Source: Streptomyces sp. SID13031
Lineage (GTDB): Bacteria > Actinomycetota > Actinomycetes > Propionibacteriales > Kribbellaceae
Length of the DNA: 64,000 nt
Reading direction: 5' to 3'
NCBI RefSeq assembly: GCF_010548305.1
Contig: NZ_JAAGLV010000011.1
Coordinates: 124,001 to 188,000 of the forward strand
Below, one piece after another: positions 8,366 to 17,020 of the stretch. Position numbers and translations under genes: made by a program. Under the pieces are notes generated by a model that saw nothing but the letters and a program-made list of their open reading frames with translations, made no database searches and was not told the DNA's origin. The first letter of the stretch is position 1; each line of letters opens with the position of its first letter.

Positions 8366-9826
8366 ATGTCGCGGGAGCAGGAAGTCGTCGAGGCTTGTCC
8401 GACCGAACTCTTCATCGCAGGCAAGTGGCGACCGGCCGAGGGCGGCAAGACCCTCGCCGTTGAAGACCCAGCCACCGGTACGACGCTGTGCGACGTGGCG
8501 GACGCGAGTCCTGCCGACGGACTGGCCGCGCTGGACGCCGCCGTCGCAGCGCAGGCCGACTGGGCCGCCACCGCCCCCCGGGAGCGCGGCGAGATCCTCC
8601 GGCGGACCTATGAGCTGATGACCGAGCGGGCCGACGAGCTGGCCCTGCTGATGACCCTGGAGATGGGCAAGCCGGTCGCGGAGTCCAAGGGCGAGATCGC
8701 GTACGCCGCGGAGTTCTTCCGCTGGTTCGCCGAGGAGGCCGTCCGGATCGAGGGCGGCTACCAGGTCGCGCCGAACGGCAAGGGCCGCGTCCTGGTGATG
8801 CGGCAGCCGGTCGGGCCGTGCCTGCTGATCACGCCATGGAACTTCCCGGCCGCGATGGGTGCCCGCAAGATCGGCCCGGCGGTCGCCGCCGGCTGCACGA
8901 TGGTGATCAAGCCGGCCTCCCAGACGCCGCTGTCGATGCTGAAACTGGCCGAGCTGATGACCGAGGCGGGTCTGCCACCCGGCGTACTGAACGTCGTCAC
9001 CACCCACGACTCGGGTGGCGTGATGGAGCCGCTGATCCGCGACGGGCGCGCGCGCAAGCTCTCCTTCACCGGCTCGACCCCGGTCGGTGTGAAGCTGATC
9101 GAACAGGCGGCCGAGAAGGTGCTCAAGACGAGCATGGAGCTCGGCGGCAACGCACCGTTCCTGGTCTTCGAGGACGCCGATCTGGACAAGGCGGTCGACG
9201 GCGCGATGCTGGCCAAGATGCGCAACGGCGGCGAGGCCTGTACTGCGGCGAACCGGATCTACGTGCACTCGTCGGTGATGGAGGTCTTCGCCACCAAGCT
9301 GACCGAGCGGATGGCTGCGCTGAAGGTCGGGCGCGGCACCGAGGACGGGGTCGACCTCGGCCCGCTGATCGACGCCAAGCAGCGGGACAAGGTGAAGGAC
9401 CTGGTCGACGACGCGGTTGCCCAGGGAGCGGAAGTACTGACCGGCGGAACGATTGCCGAGGGCAACGGTTACTTCTACCCGCCGACCGTGCTGGCCGGCG
9501 TGCCGAAGTCGGCGCGGCTGCAGAAGGAGGAGATCTTCGGCCCGGTCGCCCCGCTGACCGCGTTCGAGACCGAGGACGAGGCGGTCACGATGGCCAACGA
9601 CACCGAGTTCGGCCTGGTCTCGTACCTGTTCACCAACGACATCGGCCGGGCGTTGCGGGTCAGTGAGCGGCTGGAGACCGGCATGATCGGCCTCAACCAG
9701 GGCATCGTCTCCAACCCGGCCGCGCCGTTCGGCGGCGTCAAGCAGTCCGGCCTCGGCCGTGAGGGCGGCACGGTCGGCATCGACGAGTACCTGGAGATCA
9801 AGTACCTCGCGGTCGCTCTGGACTAG
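8366..9826 (+). CDS. gabD: NAD(P)-dependent succinate-semialdehyde dehydrogenase-like enzyme
   Basis: A 486-residue aldehyde dehydrogenase that oxidises an aldehyde, probably succinate semialdehyde, to the acid. Family landmarks are in order: LLITPWNFPAAM (cofactor site, about 153), TMVIKPASQTP, SFTGSTPVG (about 233), Glu258 in SMELGGNAPF, catalytic Cys292 in GGEACTAANR, and EEIFGPVAPL near the end. The TAANR sequence after the Cys is characteristic of the GabD group. The ATG at 8366 is preceded at good distance by aaaggcggg; a GTG at 8351 is an alternative. No gabT or GABA permease is next to it, so the exact substrate is inferred. Confidence 0.85.
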   Translation: MSREQEVVEACPTELFIAGKWRPAEGGKTLAVEDPATGTTLCDVADASPADGLAALDAAVAAQADWAATAPRERGEILRRTYELMTERADELALLMTLEMGKPVAESKGEIAYAAEFFRWFAEEAVRIEGGYQVAPNGKGRVLVMRQPVGPCLLITPWNFPAAMGARKIGPAVAAGCTMVIKPASQTPLSMLKLAELMTEAGLPPGVLNVVTTHDSGGVMEPLIRDGRARKLSFTGSTPVGVKLIEQAAEKVLKTSMELGGNAPFLVFEDADLDKAVDGAMLAKMRNGGEACTAANRIYVHSSVMEVFATKLTERMAALKVGRGTEDGVDLGPLIDAKQRDKVKDLVDDAVAQGAEVLTGGTIAEGNGYFYPPTVLAGVPKSARLQKEEIFGPVAPLTAFETEDEAVTMANDTEFGLVSYLFTNDIGRALRVSERLETGMIGLNQGIVSNPAAPFGGVKQSGLGREGGTVGIDEYLEIKYLAVALD

Positions 9827-11056
9827 CTACTCCGCGAGCCATTTCTGGATGGTCTCCTGGTCCGGGCGGGCCTCGGTGCCGATCGCGTGCGGGACGAACC
9901 GCGCGTAGTAGTCGGTGACGGGGCCGTCGGACTCGCGGACCATCATGCCGGCCGCGACGCCGTCGACGATCCAGCTGCCGATCACCGCCCGGTTGCCCTC
10001 GTACGACGGCAGCGGACTCCACTCCTGGTAGACCATCGTGTCGGTGTCGTAGGGGCCGTCGTGCACGTCGTCCTCGGTGGAGGCGATGGTGTGGATCCGG
10101 ATGTTGCTGCCCTCCCGCCCGTGCAGCGGCTTGGCCACCCACTCGAGCAGGTCACCCGGCGTCCCGAAGTACGCGGGAAGCAGGTTCGGGTGGTCCGGGT
10201 AGAGCTCCCACAGCACCGGCAGGATCGCCTTGGTGGACAGCATCGTCTTCCAGATCGGCTCGATCCACTGCACCGGCTCGCGCTCGAGCCCGGACAGGAT
10301 GTACCGGCCGAACTGGTCGTCGAGCATGTCCTCCCACGGGTAGAGCTTGAACGCGGTCCGGATCTTCCGCCCGCCCCAGTCGACGAACGCGCGCTGCTCC
10401 GTCTCCCAGCCGAGGTCCTCGATCTCGTGCCCGTACGTCGCCAGCCCGGCCATCGCCGCCGTGTCGCGTAGGTAGGCCACCGTCATCGCCTCTTCGCCGG
10501 TCGTCTCGGCAGCCGAGTTGAAGAAGTGCGCCTCGTTGCCCGGGAACGCCCCGGCCGCGCGCCGCTCGCTCCACCACTTGACCAGCCGGTCGTGCACGGA
10601 GTTCCACTGGTCGCCCTCGGGGAAGACGTCCTCCAGCCAGTTCCACTGGATCACCGCCGACTCCACCAGCCCGGTCGGGGTGTCGCCGTTGATCTCCAGC
10701 ATCTTCGGCTCGACCCCGTTCCAGACCAGGTCGAACCGCGCGTACACCGACGGGTCGTCGCGTTTCAGCGACTCCCGGACCAGCGGCAGCGTGCCGGACG
10801 CCAGCCCGAGTTGCGAGTCGCTGAAGCGGTCACCGGCCGCCATCACGGCGGCGGCGTGCTTGCACATCTCGTAGAGCTCCTCGGTGACGCTCTCGAGGTG
10901 CTCCACCTCTTCCAGCGTCACCTCGTACCAGGCGCTCTCGTTCCAGTACGGCGTCTGGCTGCCGTCGGGCAGGTCGGTCATCGGGAAGACCAGCCCCTGC
11001 TCGACGACCGTGTCCTTCCAGCCCGGGCGGGGTTTGATCGAGTGCCGCCACATCAA
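9827..11056 (-). CDS. Glutathionylspermidine synthase-like ATP-grasp ligase (YgiC/YjfC family)
   Basis: A 409-residue protein of the glutathionylspermidine synthase C-terminal domain family, which forms an amide bond with ATP. Visible blocks include YWNESAWYEVT, VWNGVEPKMLEINGDTPTGLVESA, VAKPLHGREGSNIRI (nucleotide-binding loop) and VYQEWSPLPSYEGNRAVIGSWIVDG. The homologous E. coli genes ygiC and yjfC sit beside the ygiB/yjfM lipoproteins. The same pairing is seen here: this start overlaps the lipoprotein stop by four bases (ATGA). Actinobacteria generally lack glutathione, so the true substrate is unknown. The start ATG at 11056 is fixed by the overlap. Confidence 0.85.
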   Translation of the reverse strand: MMWRHSIKPRPGWKDTVVEQGLVFPMTDLPDGSQTPYWNESAWYEVTLEEVEHLESVTEELYEMCKHAAAVMAAGDRFSDSQLGLASGTLPLVRESLKRDDPSVYARFDLVWNGVEPKMLEINGDTPTGLVESAVIQWNWLEDVFPEGDQWNSVHDRLVKWWSERRAAGAFPGNEAHFFNSAAETTGEEAMTVAYLRDTAAMAGLATYGHEIEDLGWETEQRAFVDWGGRKIRTAFKLYPWEDMLDDQFGRYILSGLEREPVQWIEPIWKTMLSTKAILPVLWELYPDHPNLLPAYFGTPGDLLEWVAKPLHGREGSNIRIHTIASTEDDVHDGPYDTDTMVYQEWSPLPSYEGNRAVIGSWIVDGVAAGMMVRESDGPVTDYYARFVPHAIGTEARPDQETIQKWLAE

Positions 11057-11478
11057 CCGCCAGAGCTCCCCTTGCCCGCCTTGCCGAAGCCGCCGCGGGA
11101 GATCGTGCCGATGTTGCCGCCTTTGGTGTCCAGCCCGCCGCGCTTGACCGTCGCCGTGCCGCCGGAGGCGTTGCGCAGGCCGGAGGTCGTGTAGCCGCCG
11201 TCGGCGGTGTTGTAGCGGCCGCCGATCGGTGGCACCAAGGCTCCGCCCCGGGTGGCCATGTAGAACCAGAAGAAGCCCGCGCCGGACCCGTGGTACTCAC
11301 GGTCGTCCTTGCACTGGTCGTCGTCGGCGCGCTGCTGGGTTTCCGGGTCGACACAGATCGCCTGGTAGTCCGACTGGTCCTCGTCATCGTTGCTGCACCC
11401 GGTCAGCGAGGCGGCGACCAGCGCGGTCAGTCCGAGCGTGATGCCCACGCTGCGCATCCGCTTCTTTGATTGAGTCAT
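11053..11478 (-). CDS. YgiB-like (DUF1190-type) lipoprotein
   Basis: A 141-residue secreted lipoprotein. It has basic residues MTQSKKRMR, a hydrophobic stretch, and a lipobox LTGC with Cys near residue 28, followed by an acidic linker (NDDEDQSD). The YQAICVDPETQQRADDDQC block and Gly/Ser-rich tail (GGRYNTADGGY, SSGG) resemble YgiB/YjfM proteins. It overlaps its neighbours by four bases on each side (permease upstream, ligase downstream), so the three are translationally coupled. The YgiB assignment rests on this pairing and on the composition; sequence similarity is moderate. Confidence 0.7.
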   Translation of the reverse strand: MTQSKKRMRSVGITLGLTALVAASLTGCSNDDEDQSDYQAICVDPETQQRADDDQCKDDREYHGSGAGFFWFYMATRGGALVPPIGGRYNTADGGYTTSGLRNASGGTATVKRGGLDTKGGNIGTISRGGFGKAGKGSSGG

Positions 11479-12836
11479 GCCCTGCCTTCCCCCTCGGCCG
11501 GCGGCTTCATCGAGTACATGATGAGCGCGCCCACCACCATCGTTACACCCACGACAACCAGGGGCCCTGTACCGACGTCCGAGACGGCCAGGACGAGTAC
11601 TACGACGAACGACGCCGCCGCCAGCAACGGGATGATCACCCGCTGCAGTACGCGGCCCTTGATCGCCCCACTGAAGTACACCGGTACTGCGACGGCAGTG
11701 ACCAGGTAGTAGATCGACACGAGCACCGAGACGGCCCCGACGGCGTCGGCCAGCAGGGCGTCGGAGGTGAGCACCAGCGTCACGTAGATGACCAGGCTGG
11801 CCCCGGCGAAGACCCAGGTGGAGACGCTGGGGGTGTGGAAGCGAGTGGAGATCCGGGCGAACTGTCCTGGGAACGCGTCCCTGCGAGCCATCGACAGCAT
11901 CGTCCGGGCAGTCGGCAGGATCGTCGTCTGGGTCGAGGCGAGGGCGGAGACGAGCACTGCGCCCACCAGGAGCTTGCCGCCCGCAGTACCGAGCAGGTCG
12001 TTGCTCAGGACGTAGAAGAAGTCGTCATCGGCTATGTCGGCCAGTGGACCGACTCCTGCGTACACGACGGCGGACCAGGCGACCACGGCGTACAGGACGA
12101 CCAGGAAGCCATTGGCGATGAGGGCTGCGATGGCCGGAGTGCGGCGTGGGTCGCGGGTCTCCTCGTTGAGGCTGAAGGACGAGTCCCATCCCCAGTAGAG
12201 GAACACTGCGACCAGTACTCCGGTTGCCCAGGCCTTCTCGCCGGTGGCCGTCGATAGCGGGATGCTGAGCGTCCCGGCGTCGGCGAAGGCGTTGATCGCG
12301 AACCAGAGCAGTGCGACGACCTCTACCGTCAGCAGGATCGCCTGGGTCCAGGCGGCGATCTGAACGCCGCGATAGGCGAGCACTGCCATCACAATGATGA
12401 ACAGTGCGCCCAGACCGGCTTGTGCGAGGCGGGAGTCGGCCGCGCCGTCCAGACCGAACAGTAGGTAGGTGTAGACCGAGGCGACTTGCGCCAGGTTGCT
12501 CATGACGAGCACACAGGCCATGACTGTCGTCCAGCCGATCATGCGGCCGACACCCAGTCCGAACGCCTTCGAGGTCCACGGGAACGTCGTACCGCAGTCC
12601 GGCTCGGCCCTGTTCAGCTCACGGAAGCAGAGCGCGACCAGGATCACCGGCACTGCTGAGAGCGCCAGGACCAGGGGAGCGGCGGCGCCGACGTACGCGA
12701 CCAGTAGTCCGACCGCCACGGCCAGCGAGTACGCCGGTGCGGAGGAGGAGATCCCGATCGCGGTGGATGTGCCCAACCCCAGCGCATCCCGGCGCAAGCT
12801 CCGCCCACGGGACCGCGAATCAGCTGTCGTCGTCAT
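11475..12836 (-). CDS. APC-superfamily amino acid/polyamine permease
   Basis: A 453-residue integral membrane protein with about 12 hydrophobic segments. The first is the APC signature region SSSAPAYSLAVAVGLLV. Conserved ALSAVPVILVALCFRELNRAEPDCGTTF follows, then WTSKAFGLGVGRMIGW. It is the first gene of a coupled trio with the lipoprotein and ligase, which hints that it imports an amine or amino acid handled by the ligase. That link is inferred from the overlap only. The ATG at 12836 is preceded by a spacer of about 160 bases containing the remnant described separately. Confidence 0.85.
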   Translation of the reverse strand: MTTTADSRSRGRSLRRDALGLGTSTAIGISSSAPAYSLAVAVGLLVAYVGAAAPLVLALSAVPVILVALCFRELNRAEPDCGTTFPWTSKAFGLGVGRMIGWTTVMACVLVMSNLAQVASVYTYLLFGLDGAADSRLAQAGLGALFIIVMAVLAYRGVQIAAWTQAILLTVEVVALLWFAINAFADAGTLSIPLSTATGEKAWATGVLVAVFLYWGWDSSFSLNEETRDPRRTPAIAALIANGFLVVLYAVVAWSAVVYAGVGPLADIADDDFFYVLSNDLLGTAGGKLLVGAVLVSALASTQTTILPTARTMLSMARRDAFPGQFARISTRFHTPSVSTWVFAGASLVIYVTLVLTSDALLADAVGAVSVLVSIYYLVTAVAVPVYFSGAIKGRVLQRVIIPLLAAASFVVVLVLAVSDVGTGPLVVVGVTMVVGALIMYSMKPPAEGEGRA

Positions 12837-12887
12837 CGTCCCCCAAGAGTGCCACCCCGCAGGCCCACCGTCTGTGAGGCGCCGTCG

Positions 12888-12976
12888 TCAGCCGTTCATC
12901 AGTTGGGTCACTGTGACGAACTCGAAGCCGCGGGCGCGCAGGCCGACGCCGGCCGCCGTAGTGCTCTTGCCGTGGC
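12888..12976 (-). pseudogene. C-terminal remnant of a polysaccharide deacetylase (NodB-like)
   Basis: On the minus strand a short frame ending TGA at 12888 reads HRHGKSTTAAGVG then LRARGFEFVTVTQLMNG. The latter closely resembles the C-terminus of NodB-type polysaccharide deacetylases (Arg/Lys-ARG-[FY]-x-FVTV-x-QL). A stop codon lies about 14 codons upstream of this segment, and there is no room for the rest of the enzyme. It therefore looks like a relic left by a deletion between the permease and the 3D-domain gene. The call rests on about 17 similar residues, so confidence is limited. Confidence 0.4.
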
Positions 12977-12995
12977 GATGCCGGGGCGGGACTGA

Positions 12996-13751
12996 CTACT
13001 CCACTACGAGGTTGAGGCGTTGGATGCCCCAGTTGTCGGCGGCGGGGCCTGGGGGAAACCAGACGTCGACGATGTCGTCCTTGATCCAGCTGCCGATGTC
13101 GGCGGCGTAGCAGTGGCCGTAGCCGGGGACGTAGAGGCGGGTGCCCCAGGGGATGATGCGGGCGTCGACGGCGCAGATGCCGGTACCGGCGTTGTAGCCG
13201 AGGGCTGTCTGGGCGACGTCGTTGTACGCCGAGACGCGGTAGTTGTACGTCGTGCCCACAGGGATCGTGTAGCCGGCCAGCCGGTTGGCCGAGTTGAGCC
13301 GGAACGAAGTGGTGATCTGGCCGATCGACGCGGCCGCGGTGTCCTCCTGCGACATCGCGTAGACCTGGTAGTGCGCGCCGGCGCAGGGCGAAGAGTCAGT
13401 GACCAGCAGGGTCGGCTGGCCCCAGTCGCTGATCCATTGCAGCGCCTGCCCGTTCTTGAAGGCCCGGTACGCCTTGGCGCCCGCCACCCGGTTGAAGGTG
13501 AAGGTCACCTTGCCGTCCGTACCGAGTCCGCCGTTGATCCCGGTCGGCGCCGGCAGCCGTCCAGCGACGCTGTACGCCGGTGCCGTGGTGCCGTTGCCGT
13601 GCCCACCCGACACCGGCCGGGTGGGGATCGTGCCGGTGTAGAAGTGCTGACATGCGGGGAGCGCCGCCGAGGCGGTCGCCGGGGCGACCACCAGGGCGGC
13701 GAGGCTGAGAAAGGCGAGCGAGGCCGCCTTGAATAGCTTGGTTTTGGGCAT
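12996..13751 (-). CDS. Secreted 3D-domain (double-psi barrel) protein
   Basis: A 251-residue exported protein. Residues 1-29 are a signal peptide (KTKLFKAASLAFLSLAALVV, cleavage after ATASA). A fibronectin-like central region contains VTFTFNRVAGAKAYRAFKNG. The C-terminal 3D domain (about 187-250) carries its three spaced Asp residues: CAVDARIIPWGTRLYVPG, YAADIGSW and DIVDVWF. This domain occurs in MltA/RpfB-like and other wall-acting proteins, where it can form a lytic transglycosylase-like fold. No other catalytic domain is visible. It probably acts outside the membrane on the cell wall, which is inference. Confidence 0.8.
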   Translation of the reverse strand: MPKTKLFKAASLAFLSLAALVVAPATASAALPACQHFYTGTIPTRPVSGGHGNGTTAPAYSVAGRLPAPTGINGGLGTDGKVTFTFNRVAGAKAYRAFKNGQALQWISDWGQPTLLVTDSSPCAGAHYQVYAMSQEDTAAASIGQITTSFRLNSANRLAGYTIPVGTTYNYRVSAYNDVAQTALGYNAGTGICAVDARIIPWGTRLYVPGYGHCYAADIGSWIKDDIVDVWFPPGPAADNWGIQRLNLVVE

Positions 13752-13868
13752 GACGAACAGACCTCCAAGGTGGGGGCGGAACCTGAGGCAGTCGAGCTGT
13801 CAGCACCCAGTAGGAGGTCTGTCGATCACTTAGTCAAGGTCTCGTCATAAGTCTGGTCAGGAGTCTCG

Positions 13869-16346
13869 TCAGGAGGCGATCAGGTCATTCGCCGAGCGGA
13901 GCAAGGGCTTGCCGATCGGCGCCGTCGGAGCGGACGCGTTGGTGACGTGGAACGTGTGCGAGTCGCCCGCGCTGAGCGTCACCAGGCAGCTGTCGACCTT
14001 GGCGCTCGCCTCCAGCCGATCCGGGAACAACGCGAGGTCCTTGGCCAGCGCGCTCGCCGTCACGGTCACGTCGTACCCGTCGGTGGTCGGGGCGACCGCA
14101 GCCGTGTAGGCGTCGGCGACAACCTGCAGCGACGTGTCCTCGACGAAGTACCAGTACGCCGTACTGCCGTCCGCTGTCTTGACCTCGACGTACTCGGCTG
14201 TCGGGTCGGCCGGAGTGGCGACCGACTCGGGCAGCGAGTTGAGGACGGCATCGCGGGGACCGACCTCGAGCGCGAACGTCTCGCTCGCGAGCGCCTCGCT
14301 GCCCTTCGCCGTACTGCGCCGGGTCACCGTCACCTCGGTGCTCCAGGCAACATCGCTGTCGTTGTGCGCGGCAACCACCGGCCCGTCCTCGCGCGGCTGA
14401 ACGGACAGCAGCCGATCGGCGTATACGCGCTTCAGCGTGTGCCACAAGGGTTTCCGTACGCCGAGTCCGTCGACGGCTGCCCAGGAGACGACCGGCCAGT
14501 TGTCGTTGAGCTGCCAGACGATCGCGCCGGTGTTCAGCGGGAACAGGCTGCGGAAGTGTTCGATGCCATAGGCAACGGCTCGCGCCTGGTTGAGCTGCGT
14601 CGTCCAGTGCCAGTCGTCCATCGTCTTCCACAACGGCAGGTGATCGCCGAGACCTCGTTCGAGCTTGAGGTTGCCCTCGTGGGCCTTCTGGTGCACGAGC
14701 ATCTGCTCGCCGTACGGGTCGAGCGGCTCGTCGTGCACGACGGACGTCAGCGTCGACCAGGCCGGCGGGCCCTGGAATCCGAACTCCGACACGAAGCGCG
14801 GCTTGTACTTGCGGTAGGTCGAGTAGTCGACCTGGTTCCACACGTCCCAGATGTGCATCGTGCCGTTGCGCTCGTCGTTCGGGTGGATGTAGCGGTCGTA
14901 CGAGAACGGGCTGCCGGCCGAGTACGGCGTCCGCGGGTCGAGCTCGGCGACGATGCGGGGGAGGAGCTCCAGGTAGTACCCCTCACCCCACGAGCGCCCG
15001 GCCAGCGGCTCACGCCAGCCCCACTCGACGTACCCCCAGATGTTTTCGTTGTTGCCGTTCCAGAGCGCGAGGCTGGTGTGGCTGCTCAGTCGCGTAACAG
15101 CCTCGCGGGCCTCGGCCTCCACCTCGCTCCACAGCGGCTCCTCCTCGGAGTACGCCGCGCAGGCGAAGAGGAAGTCCTGCCAGACGAGCACCCCCAGCTC
15201 GTCGCAGACGTCGTAGAAGTCTTCGCTCTCGTAGAGGCCGCCGCCCCAGACGCGGAGCAGGTTCATGTTCGCGTCGATCGCGTCGCGGATGCTGCGCTCG
15301 TACGTCTCGCGGTTCTGCCGGGTGAACAGGGCGTCGTCCGGGATCCAGTTGGCGCCGTGGATGTAGATCGGCTTGCCGTTGACGGACAGGACGAACGGGC
15401 CGCCGTCCTTGTCCGGGGCAACGTTCATGGTGATCGTGCGGAAGCCGACGCGGGTCTGCCAGTCGTCGGTCTGGTTGCCGGCGGCCACCGAGATGCTGAC
15501 GTCGTACAAGGGCTGCTCGCCGTGACCTCGCGGCCACCAGCGGTCCACCGCGTCGATCGTCGACGTGACGCCGACCTCTTGGGTGCCAGCAGCAACGGTC
15601 ATCTGCGTGGTGGTACCGCCGACCTCGACGGTGATCATGGCGTCGTCGGTAGCTTCCTCGGACCAGGCGAGGGAGACCCGGCTGTCCAGTACACCGCGGT
15701 CGCGATCGAGCCCGGCGAGCGGGCGGACGGAGTCGATCCGGACGCCGGTCCAGGACTCGATCCGCAGCGGGCGCCAGATGCCGGCGGTGGCGACGTCGAT
15801 ACCCCAGTCCCAGCCGAAGTTGCTCGCCATCTTGCGGATCGAGTTGTAGGGATGGAGATTCGTGTGCGGCCACATCCCGGACTCTTCCCGCAACCGGTTC
15901 GCGGTGGCGACCGGCGAGGCGAACTCGACGACGAGTTCGTTGCTTCCAGCAACCAACAGCTCGGTCACCGCGAACCGGTACGACCGATGCTGGTTGCAGG
16001 TCTGCCCGATCTCGGTGCCGTTGAGAACCACCCGCGCCGCTGTGTCGAGGCCCTCGGCGACGAGCTCCTGGACGGCGTGCTCATCCGGCTCCCAGTCGAA
16101 GGCGGTCCGGTAGCTCCAACTGGTCTTCCCGATCCAGTGCAGCTTGCCCTCGTTGTCCCCGTCGAACGGATCAGGAATCACTCCCGCCGCCAGCAGATCC
16201 GAGTACACCTCACCCGGAACGGTCGCCGTGACCGGCGCCGCGAGCAACGCACTGTTCCGATCCGGCACCGGCCCCTCCACCGCCCGCACAGTCCAGGCGG
16301 CCCCGCCTTCGGTGGTCAACGAAACAGTCCTCAGAGTCGAGGTCAC
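13869..16346 (-). CDS. GH2 beta-mannosidase
   Basis: An 825-residue intracellular glycosidase that removes non-reducing beta-mannosyl residues. The order is: sugar-binding domain (LHWIGKTSWSYRTAF, RVVLNGTEIGQTCNQHRSY), immunoglobulin-like middle, TIM barrel and C-terminal beta domains. In the barrel, NGNNENIWGY carries the acid/base Glu434, and PRFVSEFGFQGPPAW carries the nucleophile Glu521. RKMASNFGWDWGID is typical of the beta-mannosidase subgroup. There is no signal peptide, so it acts on imported oligosaccharides. It is last of a minus-strand series with an SGNH hydrolase, oxidoreductase and isomerase, and has its own short upstream spacer with an operator-like motif. Confidence 0.92.
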   Translation of the reverse strand: MTSTLRTVSLTTEGGAAWTVRAVEGPVPDRNSALLAAPVTATVPGEVYSDLLAAGVIPDPFDGDNEGKLHWIGKTSWSYRTAFDWEPDEHAVQELVAEGLDTAARVVLNGTEIGQTCNQHRSYRFAVTELLVAGSNELVVEFASPVATANRLREESGMWPHTNLHPYNSIRKMASNFGWDWGIDVATAGIWRPLRIESWTGVRIDSVRPLAGLDRDRGVLDSRVSLAWSEEATDDAMITVEVGGTTTQMTVAAGTQEVGVTSTIDAVDRWWPRGHGEQPLYDVSISVAAGNQTDDWQTRVGFRTITMNVAPDKDGGPFVLSVNGKPIYIHGANWIPDDALFTRQNRETYERSIRDAIDANMNLLRVWGGGLYESEDFYDVCDELGVLVWQDFLFACAAYSEEEPLWSEVEAEAREAVTRLSSHTSLALWNGNNENIWGYVEWGWREPLAGRSWGEGYYLELLPRIVAELDPRTPYSAGSPFSYDRYIHPNDERNGTMHIWDVWNQVDYSTYRKYKPRFVSEFGFQGPPAWSTLTSVVHDEPLDPYGEQMLVHQKAHEGNLKLERGLGDHLPLWKTMDDWHWTTQLNQARAVAYGIEHFRSLFPLNTGAIVWQLNDNWPVVSWAAVDGLGVRKPLWHTLKRVYADRLLSVQPREDGPVVAAHNDSDVAWSTEVTVTRRSTAKGSEALASETFALEVGPRDAVLNSLPESVATPADPTAEYVEVKTADGSTAYWYFVEDTSLQVVADAYTAAVAPTTDGYDVTVTASALAKDLALFPDRLEASAKVDSCLVTLSAGDSHTFHVTNASAPTAPIGKPLLRSANDLIAS

Positions 16347-16371
16347 AGGGGGTTCTCTCTTTCGAACGGAA

Positions 16372-16381
16372 TACTTAACCT
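16372..16381 (-). promoter_or_regulatory. Operator-like half-site upstream of beta-mannosidase
   Basis: Within the 52-base spacer before the mannosidase start, the minus strand reads ccaggttaagtattcc. The nine-base core ggttaagta recurs upstream of the isomerase/oxidoreductase pair at 18930-18938. LacI-family operators in actinobacteria often have this kind of TTAA-centred symmetry. Shared regulation of the two transcripts is inferred. Confidence 0.35.
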
Positions 16382-16398
16382 GGTGCAGTAAGCCTACG

Positions 16399-17013
16399 TC
16401 AGGACAAACGATCCAGTACCGTCCGGCGCCACAGGTCGGCGAGCAGTTGGTGGCCGGCTGCGGTGGGGTGAACGCCGTCGTCGGCCAGGGTGGTAGCGCC
16501 TGCGGTCGCAGCTTGCCGGTTGAACTCCACGTCGGCGGGGACGAGGATCGCGTCGTACTCGGCTGCGAGGCGGCGGACCACGGCGATCTTGGGGTCGAGG
16601 TCTTCTCGCCAGGTGTGCTGTTCCTCCTTCACCGCAAGGAGAAACGGCTCGATCAGGACGAGTTGGGCGTCCAGGCCGTCGAGCATCGCGCGGTACGAGT
16701 GTTCGAAGGACTCGGCCGACGTCGGGTCGTCCTCGTCGTACCGGCGCCAGGTGTCGTTGATGCCGACCAGAATCGAGACGACGTCCGGCTCGTACGCGAG
16801 CACGTCGGTCTGCCAGCGGGCGGCGAGGTCGACCGCCCGGTGCCCGGAGATGCCGGCGTTGACGATCCGCGGCCGGTCGGCGCCGAACGCGTCGTACAGG
16901 TTCTTCACGTAGCCGTCGCCGAGGCCGGCCGGATCGCTCCGGCGGCCGCAGTCGGTGACGGAGTCCCCGGCGAACACGATGGTCCGCCGGGGATCCCGAA
17001 GTGTCACAAGCAT
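16399..17013 (-). CDS. SGNH/GDSL-family hydrolase
   Basis: A 204-residue esterase-type hydrolase. Block I is FAGDSVTDCGRR (nucleophile Ser in GDS), block II NAGISGHRAVDL (oxyanion Gly), block III VGINDTW (Asn), and block V DGVHPTAAGH (Asp and His of the triad). There is no signal peptide, so it is cytoplasmic. Enzymes of this type deacetylate sugars. Position between a beta-mannosidase and a sugar oxidoreductase suggests removal of acetyl groups from mannose-containing oligosaccharides, which is inference. Confidence 0.88.
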   Translation of the reverse strand: MLVTLRDPRRTIVFAGDSVTDCGRRSDPAGLGDGYVKNLYDAFGADRPRIVNAGISGHRAVDLAARWQTDVLAYEPDVVSILVGINDTWRRYDEDDPTSAESFEHSYRAMLDGLDAQLVLIEPFLLAVKEEQHTWREDLDPKIAVVRRLAAEYDAILVPADVEFNRQAATAGATTLADDGVHPTAAGHQLLADLWRRTVLDRLS

Positions 17014-17020
17014 GCTGTCA

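Noticed and set aside
13947..16391. Long plus-strand frame opposite the beta-mannosidase
   Set aside because: The minus strand encodes a clear GH2 enzyme with both catalytic Glu; the opposite frame has no recognisable domain.
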